Assembly: GCA_002698575.1 (NCBI GenBank) | Contig: NZZG01000084.1 | Location: forward strand, 20,344-84,343 | Direction: 5' to 3' | Source: Pimelobacter sp. | GTDB taxonomy: Bacteria > Actinomycetota > Actinomycetes > Propionibacteriales > Nocardioidaceae | Length of the DNA: 64,000 nucleotides | Shown: one piece after another, positions 24,874-33,796 of the stretch | Layout: each line of letters starts with the position of its first letter | How positions within the stretch are numbered: the first letter of the stretch is position 1 | Notes under the pieces: model-generated | The model's database searches: none | Told to the model about the DNA's origin: nothing | Seen by the model: the letters and a program-made list of their open reading frames with translations, nothing else | Made by a program: the position numbers and the translations under genes

Positions 24874-26268
24874 GTGAAGAGCGCCGTCGAGACCGTGAGC
24901 CCGACCCGGGCCAAGCTCACCGTCGAGGTGCCTTTCGAGGAGCTCCAGCCGAGCCTTGATGCCGCCTACAAGAAGATCGCCCAGCAGATCAACATCCCCG
25001 GCTTCCGCCGCGGGAAGGTGCCGCCGATGGTCATCGACCGTCAGGTCGGCCGGGCGGCGGTCCTCGACGAGGCCGTCAACGAGGTGCTGCCGCAGAAGTA
25101 CGTCGAGGCGCTCGAGGAGAACTCGCTGACGCCCGTCGCGCAGCCGGAGATCGAGGTCACCAAGTTCGAGGACAACGACGTCCCGGAGTTCACCGCCGAG
25201 GTGGACGTCCGTCCCGAGATCACCCTGCCCGACTACACCGGGCTGTCGGCCCAGGTCGACGACATCGAGCTGAGCGACGCCGAGGTCACCGAGCAGGTCG
25301 AGGCCCTGCGTGAGCGCTTCGCCACGCTGCGCGACGTCGAGCGCGCCGCTGCCGACGGCGACTTCGTGGTGCTCGACCTCAAGGCGAGCCAGGACGGCGA
25401 GGTCGTCGAGGGCGCCGAGGTGTCCGGGATGAGCTACCGCGTGGGCCGCGGCGGCATGATCGACGGCCTCGACGAGGCCCTCGTCGGGCTCGAGCCCGGT
25501 GGCGAGGCCACCTTCGAGAGCGAGCTCGTCGGTGGCGACCTGGTCGGCACCAAGGTCGAGGTCGCGGTCAGCATCAGCCAGGTGCAGGAGCAGGACCTTC
25601 CCGAGCTCGACGACGAGTTCGCCCAGCTGGCCTCCGAGTTCGACACGATCGAGGAGCTCACCGCCGACGTGCGCGAGCGCCTGGGTCGCGGCAAGCGTCT
25701 CGAGCAGGCCGCCGCGGCGCGTGACGCCGTGCTCGAGGGCATGCTCGAGACGATGGAGATCCCGCTCCCCGAGACGATCGTGACCGACGAGCTGAACGCC
25801 CGTCGCCAGAGCATCGAGCAGCAGCTCGCCCAGGCCGGCATGACCATGGAGGCCTACCTCGAGGACGAGAAGCAGACCGTCGACGAGTTCGAGGCCGACC
25901 TCGAGCGTCGCGTGCGCGACGCCGTCGGTGCCCAGTTCGTGCTCGACGAGATCGCCAAGGCCGAGGAGATCGGCGTCGACCAGAACGAGCTCTCCCAGCA
26001 CCTCGTCCGGCGCGCGCAGCAGTCCGGCCAGGACCCGCAGGAATTCGCCAACCACATGTTCGAGCACAACCACGTGCCGGACCTGGTGCAGGAGATCCTG
26101 CGCGGCAAGGCGCTGGCCATCCTCGTGGAGTCCGCGACCGTCACCGACGCCTCGGGCAACCCGGTCGAGCTCAAGCGCCTGCTTCCCGACGGCACCATCG
26201 CCGAGGAGGAGCCGGAGGCCGACGTCGAGGAGTCCCCCGCGGACCAGGACGCGTCCGCCGAGGACTGA
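24874..26268 (+). CDS. tig: Trigger factor
   Basis: A 464-residue ribosome-bound chaperone and prolyl isomerase. The N-terminal ribosome-binding domain (1-115) contains the signature IPGFRRGKVPPMVI. The FKBP-type PPIase domain spans about 160-245 (GDFVVLDLKAS, MIDGLDEALVGLEPGG). The helical C-terminal chaperone domain follows (LPELDDEFAQLASEFDTIEEL), with an acidic tail (EEEPEADVEESPADQ) typical of actinobacteria. The GTG start has AGGAG 10 nt upstream. It follows two tRNA genes and precedes the clp region, the usual tig-clpP-clpX order, but here two further genes (26324-28009) lie between tig and clpP1. A strong palindrome follows its stop. Confidence 0.96.
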   Translation: MKSAVETVSPTRAKLTVEVPFEELQPSLDAAYKKIAQQINIPGFRRGKVPPMVIDRQVGRAAVLDEAVNEVLPQKYVEALEENSLTPVAQPEIEVTKFEDNDVPEFTAEVDVRPEITLPDYTGLSAQVDDIELSDAEVTEQVEALRERFATLRDVERAAADGDFVVLDLKASQDGEVVEGAEVSGMSYRVGRGGMIDGLDEALVGLEPGGEATFESELVGGDLVGTKVEVAVSISQVQEQDLPELDDEFAQLASEFDTIEELTADVRERLGRGKRLEQAAAARDAVLEGMLETMEIPLPETIVTDELNARRQSIEQQLAQAGMTMEAYLEDEKQTVDEFEADLERRVRDAVGAQFVLDEIAKAEEIGVDQNELSQHLVRRAQQSGQDPQEFANHMFEHNHVPDLVQEILRGKALAILVESATVTDASGNPVELKRLLPDGTIAEEEPEADVEESPADQDASAED

Positions 26269-26279
26269 TCGTTCCACCG

Positions 26280-26309
26280 CCCCTCAGTGCACAGATGTGC
26301 ACTGAGGGG
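26280..26309. promoter_or_regulatory. 30-bp perfect palindrome over a promoter, after tig
   Basis: Two 14-bp arms (CCCCTCAGTGCACA and its exact complement) flank GA. It begins 12 nt after the tig stop, so the RNA hairpin may end tig transcription, although no T-run follows. It also overlaps a plausible promoter for the next gene: TGCACA (26288-26293), 17 nt, TATCGT (26311-26316), then ATG 26324 seven nt later. A dimeric repressor bound here would block that promoter. Both roles may be real. Confidence 0.6.
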
Positions 26310-26323
26310 CTATCGTGAGGCAC

Positions 26324-27502
26324 ATGACCACGACCGGGCCCCGCGTCCTCGACGCCCTCTCGCTGCTCTCCGAGGTCGCCGACCAGGTGGTGGTGGGCAG
26401 CGTCCGCGACACCCACCTCGCCTGGTCCGAGCGGACCCACGGGCTGACCCGTCGCGTCGCCGGGCCCGGGGCGAGCCTCCCCGAGGCGCTGCACCGCGGG
26501 ATCGCGGGCGCCGTGTACGGCGGCATCGGCCTGGGTCTCAAGGCCGCCTCCCTCGGCTTGGACAAGGCGGCCGAGGCCGGTCTCGGTCCGCACCTGGAGG
26601 ACTCGCCGCGGGGTCGCTTCGTCAGCTCAGCGGTCAACGGGCTGATCGGCGACCGGCTGCTGCGCGAGCGGCCGCAGATGGCGATCCCGATGGCGGTGCG
26701 GCACGACGGTCGCGACGTCGCCCCCCAGCGCGAGGACCTGTCCACAGCCTTCCCCGACGCGACCGGCGAGGTCGTGGTGTTCTTGCACGGCCTGTGCGAG
26801 AACGAGTCCTACTGGCGTCGCCACCGCGACCGCACGGGCACGACGTACGGCGAGTCGTTGGCCGAGCACGGCTGGACGCCCCTCTACCTGCGCGCCAACA
26901 GCGGCTTGTCCCTGCGCGAGAACGGCGTGGCCCTGGCCGCCCTGATGCGGCGCCTCGTCGAGCAGTGGCCGGTGCCGGTCTCGCGGATCTGCCTGGTCGG
27001 GCACTCGATGGGCGGCCTGGTGATCCGCGCCGCGGGAGCCGTCAGCGCCGAGCCGGTCTCCTCGGAGACGGTCGACTGGAACGACCTGGTCACCGACGTC
27101 GTCACCCTCGGCACCCCGCACCTCGGAGCGCCCATCGCCTGGGGCATCGGCCACGGCAGTCGCGGCCTGGGCCTGCTGCCGGAGACCGCCGCCTTCGGGC
27201 GGATCCTCGACTGGCGCTCCGTGGGGGTCCACGACCTGGTGGTCGGCCTGGCCGAGGACGTGCCGCCGTTGCCGCACGCTCGCTACCACCTCGTGTGCGC
27301 CACGCTCAGCGGGTCGCAGCGGCACCCGGTGGGTCATGTCGTCGGCGACCTCCTGGTGCGTCCGCGCTCGGCGTACGGCACCGACCGTCGGGGCCGCGAG
27401 CTCTTCCCCGGAGCCGACCGCCTCCACGTGGGGCGCACCGACCACTTCGGCCTGCTCAACCACCCCGAAGTGCTCTCCGCCCTGCGGACCTGGCTCACCT
27501 GA
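26324..27502 (+). CDS. Alpha/beta hydrolase, lipase-like
   Basis: A 392-residue predicted esterase/lipase. A helical N-terminal region (about 1-150) precedes the hydrolase fold: VVVFLHGLCENESYW (oxyanion region), GWTPLYLRANSGLSL, nucleophile Ser228 in LVGHSMGGLVI, VVTLGTPHLGAPIAW, and a likely catalytic His in VGRTDHFGLLNHPEV. The GTP-H-G block is common in lipases. Mycobacteria and relatives have similar intracellular lipases; the substrate is unknown. ATG 26324 is preferred because TATCGT lies 7 nt before it, giving a leaderless transcript; GTG 26315 would add three residues. The gene sits between tig and the clp genes, apparently separately regulated. Confidence 0.85.
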   Translation: MTTTGPRVLDALSLLSEVADQVVVGSVRDTHLAWSERTHGLTRRVAGPGASLPEALHRGIAGAVYGGIGLGLKAASLGLDKAAEAGLGPHLEDSPRGRFVSSAVNGLIGDRLLRERPQMAIPMAVRHDGRDVAPQREDLSTAFPDATGEVVVFLHGLCENESYWRRHRDRTGTTYGESLAEHGWTPLYLRANSGLSLRENGVALAALMRRLVEQWPVPVSRICLVGHSMGGLVIRAAGAVSAEPVSSETVDWNDLVTDVVTLGTPHLGAPIAWGIGHGSRGLGLLPETAAFGRILDWRSVGVHDLVVGLAEDVPPLPHARYHLVCATLSGSQRHPVGHVVGDLLVRPRSAYGTDRRGRELFPGADRLHVGRTDHFGLLNHPEVLSALRTWLT

Positions 27503-27529
27503 CCGGTCGGTTCGGGCAGGATGGCGGCC

Positions 27530-28009
27530 ATGACGAGCTCCCTGCCCAAGCCTGCCGAGCGCGAGCTGATCGCGACCACGACCATCGCGGCGCCCCCCGC
27601 CGAGGTGTGGGCGCTGCTCACCGACTTCTCACGGATGCCCTCCTGGAGCCCCGAGCTGGTCCGGATGGTGCCGCTGCTGCGCGGCGGCCTGCGGGTCGGC
27701 CAGCAGTACCTCGGCATCAACAAGCGCAAGGCGATGATCTGGCCGACCCGCTCGGTGGTGGCCGAGCTGGAGCCCGGTCGGGTCGTCGCGTGGGACACCC
27801 GCTCCAGCGGTGCCCGGTGGATCTGGGAGATCGAGCCCACGGAGGGCGGCACGGCGGTGACGCACCGACGTCCGGTGCCCTCGGGGCTGAGCCCGATGAG
27901 CGGGGTCTTCGCCCGGGCGTTCCTCGGCGGCGCCGAGGGTCACTGCGACGAGCTGGAGGCGGGGATGGCCACGACCGTCGCGCGGCTGAAGGCGGCCGTG
28001 GAGGGGTGA
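27530..28009 (+). CDS. SRPBCC-family protein (polyketide cyclase/START-like)
   Basis: A 159-residue small protein with the helix-grip fold of the SRPBCC superfamily, which binds hydrophobic ligands. Typical blocks are [30 protein letters not shown] near the start, [15 protein letters not shown] and [18 protein letters not shown] in the strands, and the C-terminal helix [23 protein letters not shown]. No catalytic residues are assignable; it may carry or modify a lipid-like ligand. ATG 27530 is chosen over ATG 27521 because CAGGAT ends 7 nt before it, the leaderless pattern found across this window. It follows the lipase-like gene by 27 nt. Confidence 0.82.
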   Translation: MTSSLPKPAERELIATTTIAAPPAEVWALLTDFSRMPSWSPELVRMVPLLRGGLRVGQQYLGINKRKAMIWPTRSVVAELEPGRVVAWDTRSSGARWIWEIEPTEGGTAVTHRRPVPSGLSPMSGVFARAFLGGAEGHCDELEAGMATTVARLKAAVEG

Positions 28010-28029
28010 GCCGAGGATGCCGGCGCCGA

Positions 28030-28045
28030 TTCGGCTGTCGGCGAA
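28030..28045. promoter_or_regulatory. Possible ClgR site upstream of clpP1
   Basis: TTCGGCTGTCGGCGAA has TTCG/CGAA ends and a GGC-N5-GCG core, one mismatch from the CGC-N5-GCG core known for ClgR, the activator of actinobacterial clp operons. It lies about 50 nt upstream of the clpP1 -10 (28085-28090), a normal place for an activator. The match is short. Confidence 0.45.
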
Positions 28046-28084
28046 CAGGGCGGGTTTGCCCGTGGAAGTGTCCCTGCTTCGGGC

Positions 28085-28090
28085 TAGGGT
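28085..28090 (+). promoter_or_regulatory. -10 element of a leaderless clpP1 promoter
   Basis: TAGGGT ends 7 nt before the GTG at 28098, and no Shine-Dalgarno sequence lies between. No good -35 is seen (GTGGAA at 17 nt), as expected for a promoter that depends on an activator such as ClgR. Confidence 0.5.
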
Positions 28091-28097
28091 CGGCGAC

Positions 28098-28745
28098 GTG
28101 AACCAGAACTCCAGTCCTTCGGCCCCCCTGGCCCCGACGATGGGCGCCGGCGGGGGACTCAACGTCCTCGACGACCACATCTACCAGCGCCTGCTGCGCG
28201 AGCGCATCGTGTTCCTCGGCTCCGAGGTGCGCGACTCCAACGCCAACGCTATCTGCGCGCAGCTGCTCCTGCTCTCGGCCGAGGACCCCGAGGCAGACAT
28301 CTTCCTGCACATCAACAGCCCCGGTGGCTCGGTCGACGCCGGCATGGCGATCTACGACACCATGAACTACATCCCCAACGACGTGGCGACCGTCGGGATG
28401 GGCCTGGCCGCCTCGATGGGCCAGTTCCTGCTGTGCGCCGGCACCAAGGGCAAGCGCTACGCCCTGCCGCACGCGCGGATCATGATGCACCAGCCGTCCT
28501 CGGGCATGGGTGGTTCGGCCTCGGACATCAAGATCCAGGCCCAGCAGTCGCTGCACATCAAGAAGGTGCTGCTCGACCTCATCGCCGAGCACACCGGCCA
28601 GTCGATCGACCAGGTCATCGCCGACGCGGACCGCGACCGGTGGTTCACCGCCGAGCAGGCGCAGGAGTACGGCCTCGTCGACCAGGTGGTCAAGAGCGCC
28701 CGCGAAGCCGCCGACGACGGCCGCCCGGCCCACCAGAAGGACTGA
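28098..28745 (+). CDS. clpP1: ATP-dependent Clp protease proteolytic subunit (ClpP1)
   Basis: A 215-residue serine protease subunit that forms the Clp barrel with ClpP2. The catalytic triad is visible: Ser106 (GLAASMGQF), His131 (MMHQPS) and Asp180 (DRDRW). [19 protein letters not shown] is the family block. The C terminus is a short charged tail. GTG 28098 is chosen because TAGGGT ends 7 nt upstream and it gives a normal length; the frame is open further up, but that part is not family-like. It is followed 10 nt later by clpP2, a standard actinobacterial tandem in which both subunits are needed for activity. A ClgR-like site lies upstream. Confidence 0.95.
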   Translation: MNQNSSPSAPLAPTMGAGGGLNVLDDHIYQRLLRERIVFLGSEVRDSNANAICAQLLLLSAEDPEADIFLHINSPGGSVDAGMAIYDTMNYIPNDVATVGMGLAASMGQFLLCAGTKGKRYALPHARIMMHQPSSGMGGSASDIKIQAQQSLHIKKVLLDLIAEHTGQSIDQVIADADRDRWFTAEQAQEYGLVDQVVKSAREAADDGRPAHQKD

Positions 28746-28755
28746 GGTACACCAC

Positions 28756-29361
28756 ATGAGCTACTACATCCCGCAGTGGGAAGAGCGCACCTCCTACGGT
28801 GTGCGCCGCATCGACCCCTACACCAAGCTCTTCGAGGACCGCATCATCTACCTCGGGACGCCGATCTCCGACGAGGTCGCCAACGCGATCATCGCCCAGC
28901 TGCTCTGCCTGCAGTCGATGAACCCCGACCAGGACATCAGCATCTACATCAACAGCCCCGGTGGCTCCTTCACCGCGCTGACGGCGATCTACGACACGAT
29001 GCACTTCATCAAGCCCGACGTGCAGACGGTCTGCATCGGTCAGGCGGCCTCGGCCGCCGCCATCCTGCTGGCCGCCGGCACGGCCGGCAAGCGGCTCGCG
29101 CTGCCCAACAGCCGGATCCTGATCCACCAGCCCTACACCGAGGGCACGTTCGGCCAGACCTCCGACATCGAGATCCAGGCCAACGAGATCCTCCGGATGC
29201 GCGAGCTGCTGGAGAAGATGATCAGCGACCACAGCGGCAGGGGCGTCGAGGAGGTCAGCGCCGACATCGAGCGCGACAAGATCCTCACCGCCGCCCAGGC
29301 CGTGGACTACGGCCTGATCGACAACGTCCTGGAGTCCCTGAAGACCCCGGCGCTGGCCTGA
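28756..29361 (+). CDS. clpP2: ATP-dependent Clp protease proteolytic subunit (ClpP2)
   Basis: A 201-residue partner of ClpP1 in the hetero-tetradecameric protease. The triad is Ser99 (GQAASAAAIL), His124 (LIHQPYTEGTFGQ) and Asp174 (DIERDK). YINSPGGSFTALTAIYDTM and ILTAAQAVDYGLIDNVL are typical. The start ATG lies 10 nt after the clpP1 stop, so both are one operon. A GC-rich hairpin lies shortly after its stop, and clpX begins 165 nt further on. Confidence 0.95.
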   Translation: MSYYIPQWEERTSYGVRRIDPYTKLFEDRIIYLGTPISDEVANAIIAQLLCLQSMNPDQDISIYINSPGGSFTALTAIYDTMHFIKPDVQTVCIGQAASAAAILLAAGTAGKRLALPNSRILIHQPYTEGTFGQTSDIEIQANEILRMRELLEKMISDHSGRGVEEVSADIERDKILTAAQAVDYGLIDNVLESLKTPALA

Positions 29362-29404
29362 TCGCGGACACGACGGTCCGGATTCGCCGTGATCCCGTGT
29401 TCGT

Positions 29405-29419
29405 CCCCCCGTCGGGGGG
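29405..29419 (+). terminator. Short GC hairpin after clpP2
   Basis: CCCCCC-GTC-GGGGGG could fold into a 6-bp hairpin 44 nt after the clpP2 stop. There is no T-run. It may reduce read-through into clpX; the stem is short and the loop is only three bases, so this is weak. Confidence 0.3.
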
Positions 29420-29526
29420 CGGCACGGGGTACCGTCGGATGGTTTGACGGCCGGGTCGCTCGGCGAGGCCCGGCATGGCACCACCCCCATCACGCACCAT
29501 GACGCATCACCACCTGGAGGACCCCC

Positions 29527-30807
29527 GTGGCACGTATCGGTGACGGAGGCGACCTGCTGAAGTGCTCCTTCTGCGGCAAGAGCCAGAAGCAGGTCAAGAA
29601 GCTGATCGCCGGCCCCGGCGTCTACATCTGCGACGAGTGCATCGACCTGTGCAACGAGATCATCGAGGAGGAGCTGAGCGAGGGCACCGAGGTCAGCCTC
29701 GACGAGCTCCCGAAGCCGAAGGAGATCTTCGACTTCCTCAACTCCTACGTCGTGGGTCAGGAGCAGGCCAAGAAGGCGCTGGCCGTCGCGGTCTACAACC
29801 ACTACAAGCGGGTCCAGGCCGGCGTGCAGCCGGTGTCGGGCAAGCACTCCAAGGACGAGGTCGTCGAGGTCGCCAAGTCCAACATCCTCGTCATCGGTCC
29901 GACCGGGTGCGGCAAGACCTACCTGGCCCAGACCCTCGCCCGGATGCTCAACGTCCCGTTCGCGATCGCCGACGCGACGGCGCTGACCGAGGCGGGCTAC
30001 GTCGGCGAGGACGTCGAGAACATCCTCCTCAAGCTGATCCAGGCCGCTGACTACGACGTCAAGAAGGCCGAGACCGGCATCATCTACATCGACGAGATCG
30101 ACAAGGTGGCCCGCAAGGCGGAGAACCCCTCGATCACGCGCGACGTCTCCGGCGAGGGCGTCCAGCAGGCCCTGCTGAAGATCATCGAGGGCACCACCGC
30201 CTCGGTCCCTCCCCAGGGCGGCCGCAAGCACCCGCACCAGGAGTTCATCCAGATCGACACCACCAACATCCTGTTCGTGGTGGGCGGTGCCTTCGCAGGT
30301 CTCGAGCACATCATCGAGCAGCGGGTGGGCAAGAAGACGCTCGGCTTCACCGCCGAGGTGCGCGGAGCCGAGGAGCGCGCGGCCGACGACCTGCTGGCCC
30401 TGGTGCGTCCCGAGGACCTCACCAAGTTCGGCCTGATCCCGGAGTTCATCGGTCGTCTCCCGCTCATCGCCAGCGTCAACAAGCTCGACCAGGCCGCCCT
30501 GGTGCAGATCCTCACCGAGCCCCGCAACGCCCTGGTCAAGCAGTACCGCAAGCTCTTCGACCTCGACGGGGTCGAGCTGGAGTTCTCCGACGAGGCGATC
30601 AAGGCGATCGCGGACCAGGCTCTCGAGCGTGGCACCGGTGCCCGTGGACTGCGGGCCATCATCGAGGAGGTCCTGCTGCACGTCATGTACGACGTGCCCT
30701 CGCGCGGCGACGTCGCCAAGGTGATCATCACCGGCGAGGCCGTCGACGGCGAGGCCGCTCCCGAGCTCGTCCTGCGCGAGACCAAGCCCAAGAAGAAGTC
30801 GGCGTAG
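29527..30807 (+). CDS. clpX: ATP-dependent Clp protease ATP-binding subunit ClpX
   Basis: A 426-residue AAA+ unfoldase that recognises substrates and feeds them to ClpP1P2. The N-terminal zinc-binding domain has [11 protein letters not shown] and [11 protein letters not shown]-type Cys pairs (residues about 13-41). Walker A is [15 protein letters not shown] and Walker B is [11 protein letters not shown]. The pore-loop region and sensor 2 ([13 protein letters not shown]) are present. The GTG start has GGAGG 6 nt upstream. The gene follows clpP1P2 after 165 nt and may have its own promoter; none was clear to me. A family of intergenic repeats begins 56 nt after its stop. Confidence 0.97.
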   Translation: MARIGDGGDLLKCSFCGKSQKQVKKLIAGPGVYICDECIDLCNEIIEEELSEGTEVSLDELPKPKEIFDFLNSYVVGQEQAKKALAVAVYNHYKRVQAGVQPVSGKHSKDEVVEVAKSNILVIGPTGCGKTYLAQTLARMLNVPFAIADATALTEAGYVGEDVENILLKLIQAADYDVKKAETGIIYIDEIDKVARKAENPSITRDVSGEGVQQALLKIIEGTTASVPPQGGRKHPHQEFIQIDTTNILFVVGGAFAGLEHIIEQRVGKKTLGFTAEVRGAEERAADDLLALVRPEDLTKFGLIPEFIGRLPLIASVNKLDQAALVQILTEPRNALVKQYRKLFDLDGVELEFSDEAIKAIADQALERGTGARGLRAIIEEVLLHVMYDVPSRGDVAKVIITGEAVDGEAAPELVLRETKPKKKSA

Positions 30808-30863
30808 TCGCGATCAAGCGAGCAGCGCGTCGCGAGGGACGAGCGGCGCGCGTCGCGAGACGA

Positions 30864-30917
30864 GGTTGAGTAGCGCTGCGACTGAGGAACGAAGTCGCAC
30901 GAGCGCGTACCGAAACC
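30864..30917. repeat. Intergenic palindromic element (GGTTGAGTAGCG...CGAAACC type)
   Basis: A 54-nt element begins GGTTGAGTAGCG and ends GCGTACCGAAACC, imperfect inverted ends sharing GGTT and GTA. Inside, TGCGACT and AGTCGCA form a 7-bp hairpin. Similar GGTTGAGTAG/CGAAACC elements occur in many copies between genes in Nocardioides-type genomes (general knowledge, not tested here). It lies between clpX and the valS end. Confidence 0.6.
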
Positions 30918-30974
30918 CGGTGACCCGGCCAGCAGCCCTGGGGACGAAGGGTGAGCGCGCATGTCGCCGCCATC

Positions 30975-31001
30975 TCGCTACGCCGGCGCCTCGCTGCGCT
31001 C
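30975..31001. repeat. 27-bp direct repeat, copy 1
   Basis: TCGCTACGCCGGCGCCTCGC followed by TGCGCTC; identical to the copy at 31029-31055, 54 nt away. Together with the element at 30864-30917 it fills the gap between clpX and valS, which holds no gene I can support. Confidence 0.85.
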
Positions 31002-31028
31002 GTCGGCCGGCTACTCGATGTCCGAGGA

Positions 31029-31055
31029 TCGCTACGCCGGCGCCTCGCTGCGCTC
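31029..31055. repeat. 27-bp direct repeat, copy 2
   Basis: Identical to 30975-31001. Its last two bases fall in the valS stop codon (minus strand), so the repeat reaches exactly to the end of the valS frame. Two copies are too few for a CRISPR array and the spacer is not array-like. Confidence 0.85.
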
Positions 31056-33672
31056 AGTCGTCCGCCGGAGCCAGCTCCGCGTCCACCTGCAGCTCGTCGC
31101 CGCCGGCCACCAGCACCAGCTCGTCGATCTTGCCGACCGCGATCAGGTCGGCGCGCGCCAGCTCCACCCGGTCGAGCTGCTCCTGAGGACCGGTGACCCG
31201 CACCTGGGAGAGGCGGGCACGCATCGAGACCTTGGCCTTCGACTTGGCGCCGCGCACGCCGCGCAGCACCGTCGCCACGGCGTCCACGGTCGCCGGGTTG
31301 GCGGCCGCCGCCGAGCCGAGCTCGGTGGCCAGCGGCCACGAGGACCGGTGGATGGAGCCGGGGCGCCACCACGACCAGACCTCCTCGGTCACGAACGGCA
31401 GGAACGGCGCGAGCAGCCGCAGCTGCATCTCCAGGGCGATGGTGAGCGTGGCCTTGGCCGACTCGGTCGGCTCGCCGCCGTCCTCGGCGTAGGCGCGCTC
31501 CTTGACCAGCTCGAGGTAGTCGTCGCAGAACTCCCAGAAGAACTTCTCGGTCACCTCGAGGGCCGTCGAGTAGTCGTAGGCCTCCAGGGCCTCGGTGGCC
31601 CGGGTGACCACGCCCGCGAGCCGGGCGAGCAGTGCGCAGTCGACCGGCGCGCTGACGCGCACCGGGTCGAGGGAGGTGCCCCCCACGTTGCCGAGCACGA
31701 ACTTGGAGGCGTTGAGCACCTTCATGGCCAGGCGGCGACCGACCTTCATCTGGGTCTCGTCGAAGGGCGAGTCCAGGCCGGGGCGGGCCAGGGCGGCGCG
31801 CCACCGCACGGCGTCGGCGCCGTACTTGTCCAGGATCTCGGTGGGGACGACCACGTTGCCCTTGGACTTCGACATCTTCTTGCGGTCGGGGTCGAGGATC
31901 CAGCCGGACAGCATCGCGTGCGACCACGGCACCTGCCCGTTCTCGTAGTGAGCGCGCACCACCCGGCTGAAGAGCCAGGTGCGGATGATGTCGTGGGCCT
32001 GGGTGCACAGGTCCATCGGGAAGACCCGCTCGAAGAGGTCGTCGTCCTCCCCCCAGCCGCCCGCGATGTGCGGGGTGAGCGAGGAGGTCGCCCAGGTGTC
32101 CATCACGTCGGGGTCGCCCAGGAAGCCACCGGGCTGGTTGCGCTGGGACTCGTCGTACCCACGGGGGGCGTCCGTGGACGGGTCGACCGGGAGCTCGGCC
32201 TCGCTGGGCAGCAGGGGGTGGTCGTAGTCCGGCTCCCCCTCGGCGTCGAGGGGGTACCAGACGGGGAACGGGATGCCGAAGAAGCGCTGGCGGGAGATCA
32301 GCCAGTCGCCGTTGAGGCCGCTGACCCAGTTGTCGAAGCGGTGCTTCATGTGACCCGGGAGCCAGGTGATCTGCTCACCCTCGGTGAGGAGCTCGTTGCG
32401 CAGCTCCGGGCTGCGACCGCCGTTGCGGATGTACCACTGGCGCGTCGCGACGATCTCGAGCGGCTTGTCGCCCTTCTCGAAGAAGTTGGCCATCCGCTGG
32501 GTCGGCTTCGGCTCGCCGTCCAGGTCGCCGCTCTCGCGCAGCAGGGCGACCATCGCCTCGCGGGAGGAGAAGGTGGTCTTGCCGGCCAGCTCGGCGTACG
32601 CCGTCGACGCGGCCTCGCTCGCGAGCCAGGGCGGCGTCTCGCGGGTGAACCGCCCGTCGCGGCCGACGACGGTGCGCACCGGCAGGTCGAGCTCGCGCCA
32701 CCAGGTCACGTCGGTGAGGTCACCGAACGTGCAGCACATCAGGATCCCCGAGCCCTTGTCGATCTCGGCCAGGGGGTGGGCCAGCACCGGCACCTCGACG
32801 CCGAAGACCGGCGAGGTCACGGTGGTGCCGAACAGGTCCTGGTAGCGCTCGTCGTCGGGGTGGGCGATCAGCGCGACCACGCTGGGGATCAGCTCGGGCC
32901 GCGTCGTCTCGATGTGCACCACGCCGCCACCGGGCCGGTGGAAGCCCACGCGGTGGTAGGCGCCGGCGTACTCGCGGGCCTCGAGCTCGGCCTGGGCGAC
33001 CGCGGTCTGGAAGGTGACGTCCCACAGGGTCGGCGCGTCCTGGAGGTAGGCCTCGCCGCGGGCGAAGTTGCGCAGGAACGCGCGCTGGCTGACGGTCTGC
33101 GCCTTCGCGCCGATCGTCGTGTAGTGCTGCTTCCAGTCGACGGAGAGGCCGAGGGTGCGCCACAGCGACTCGAAGACCTCCTCGTCCTGCTCCACCAGAC
33201 GCTCGCACAGCGCGATGAAGTTGGGCCGGCTGATCGGCACCTGCTTCTTGGCATCCGGCTTCTCGGGGGGAGTGAAGTCCGGGTCGTAGGGGAGCGAGGG
33301 GTCGCAGCGCACGCCGAAGTAGTTCTGCACCCGGCGCTCGGTGGGCAGGCCGTTGTCGTCCCAGCCCATCGGGTAGAAGACACTCTTGCCGCGCATCCGC
33401 TGGAAGCGGGCGATCAGGTCGGTGTGGGTGTAGGAGAAGACGTGGCCGACGTGCAGGCTGCCGCTGACGGTCGGTGGCGGGGTGTCGATCGAGTAGACGT
33501 TCTCGCGCGGCTGGGTGCGGTCGAAGGCGTAGGTCTCCTCGGCCTTCCACCGCTCGGCCCACGTGGCCTCGAGACCCTCGAGGGCCGGCTTGTCCGGTAC
33601 GACGACGGCGCCGGCGGGTGCGTCCGCGGTGCTCGTCGGGTCCGGGGCCTGGCCTTCGATGATGTCGGTCAT
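31054..33672 (-). CDS. valS: Valyl-tRNA synthetase
   Basis: An 872-residue class I synthetase that charges tRNA-Val and edits mischarged Thr. The HIGH motif is [12 protein letters not shown] (about residue 73), the editing (CP1) domain spans about 200-400, and the KMSKS motif is [12 protein letters not shown] (about 597). The C-terminal anticodon-binding part ends AELAPADD. Start: ATG at 33672 (minus strand) is preceded by TAGGAT with a 7-nt gap, so the mRNA is probably leaderless; the frame stays open upstream through the GNAT region, but that extension is not synthetase-like. The stop lies at the edge of a 27-bp repeat. Confidence 0.96.
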   Translation of the reverse strand: MTDIIEGQAPDPTSTADAPAGAVVVPDKPALEGLEATWAERWKAEETYAFDRTQPRENVYSIDTPPPTVSGSLHVGHVFSYTHTDLIARFQRMRGKSVFYPMGWDDNGLPTERRVQNYFGVRCDPSLPYDPDFTPPEKPDAKKQVPISRPNFIALCERLVEQDEEVFESLWRTLGLSVDWKQHYTTIGAKAQTVSQRAFLRNFARGEAYLQDAPTLWDVTFQTAVAQAELEAREYAGAYHRVGFHRPGGGVVHIETTRPELIPSVVALIAHPDDERYQDLFGTTVTSPVFGVEVPVLAHPLAEIDKGSGILMCCTFGDLTDVTWWRELDLPVRTVVGRDGRFTRETPPWLASEAASTAYAELAGKTTFSSREAMVALLRESGDLDGEPKPTQRMANFFEKGDKPLEIVATRQWYIRNGGRSPELRNELLTEGEQITWLPGHMKHRFDNWVSGLNGDWLISRQRFFGIPFPVWYPLDAEGEPDYDHPLLPSEAELPVDPSTDAPRGYDESQRNQPGGFLGDPDVMDTWATSSLTPHIAGGWGEDDDLFERVFPMDLCTQAHDIIRTWLFSRVVRAHYENGQVPWSHAMLSGWILDPDRKKMSKSKGNVVVPTEILDKYGADAVRWRAALARPGLDSPFDETQMKVGRRLAMKVLNASKFVLGNVGGTSLDPVRVSAPVDCALLARLAGVVTRATEALEAYDYSTALEVTEKFFWEFCDDYLELVKERAYAEDGGEPTESAKATLTIALEMQLRLLAPFLPFVTEEVWSWWRPGSIHRSSWPLATELGSAAAANPATVDAVATVLRGVRGAKSKAKVSMRARLSQVRVTGPQEQLDRVELARADLIAVGKIDELVLVAGGDELQVDAELAPADD

Positions 33673-33796
33673 GGACGAAATCCTAGTGGGGTGTGTCCTG
33701 CCGATTGACGCGGCGTCACACGACGCCCGGCGGGCGCGGTGCGCGCTGGACCGGAATCCTCCTGCGGCCTCGGTGCGGATGGTGTCGGATGGACCG

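Noticed and set aside
30975-31055. Two direct repeats considered as a CRISPR array
   Set aside because: Only two copies, one spacer, no cas genes, and the repeat runs into the valS stop codon.
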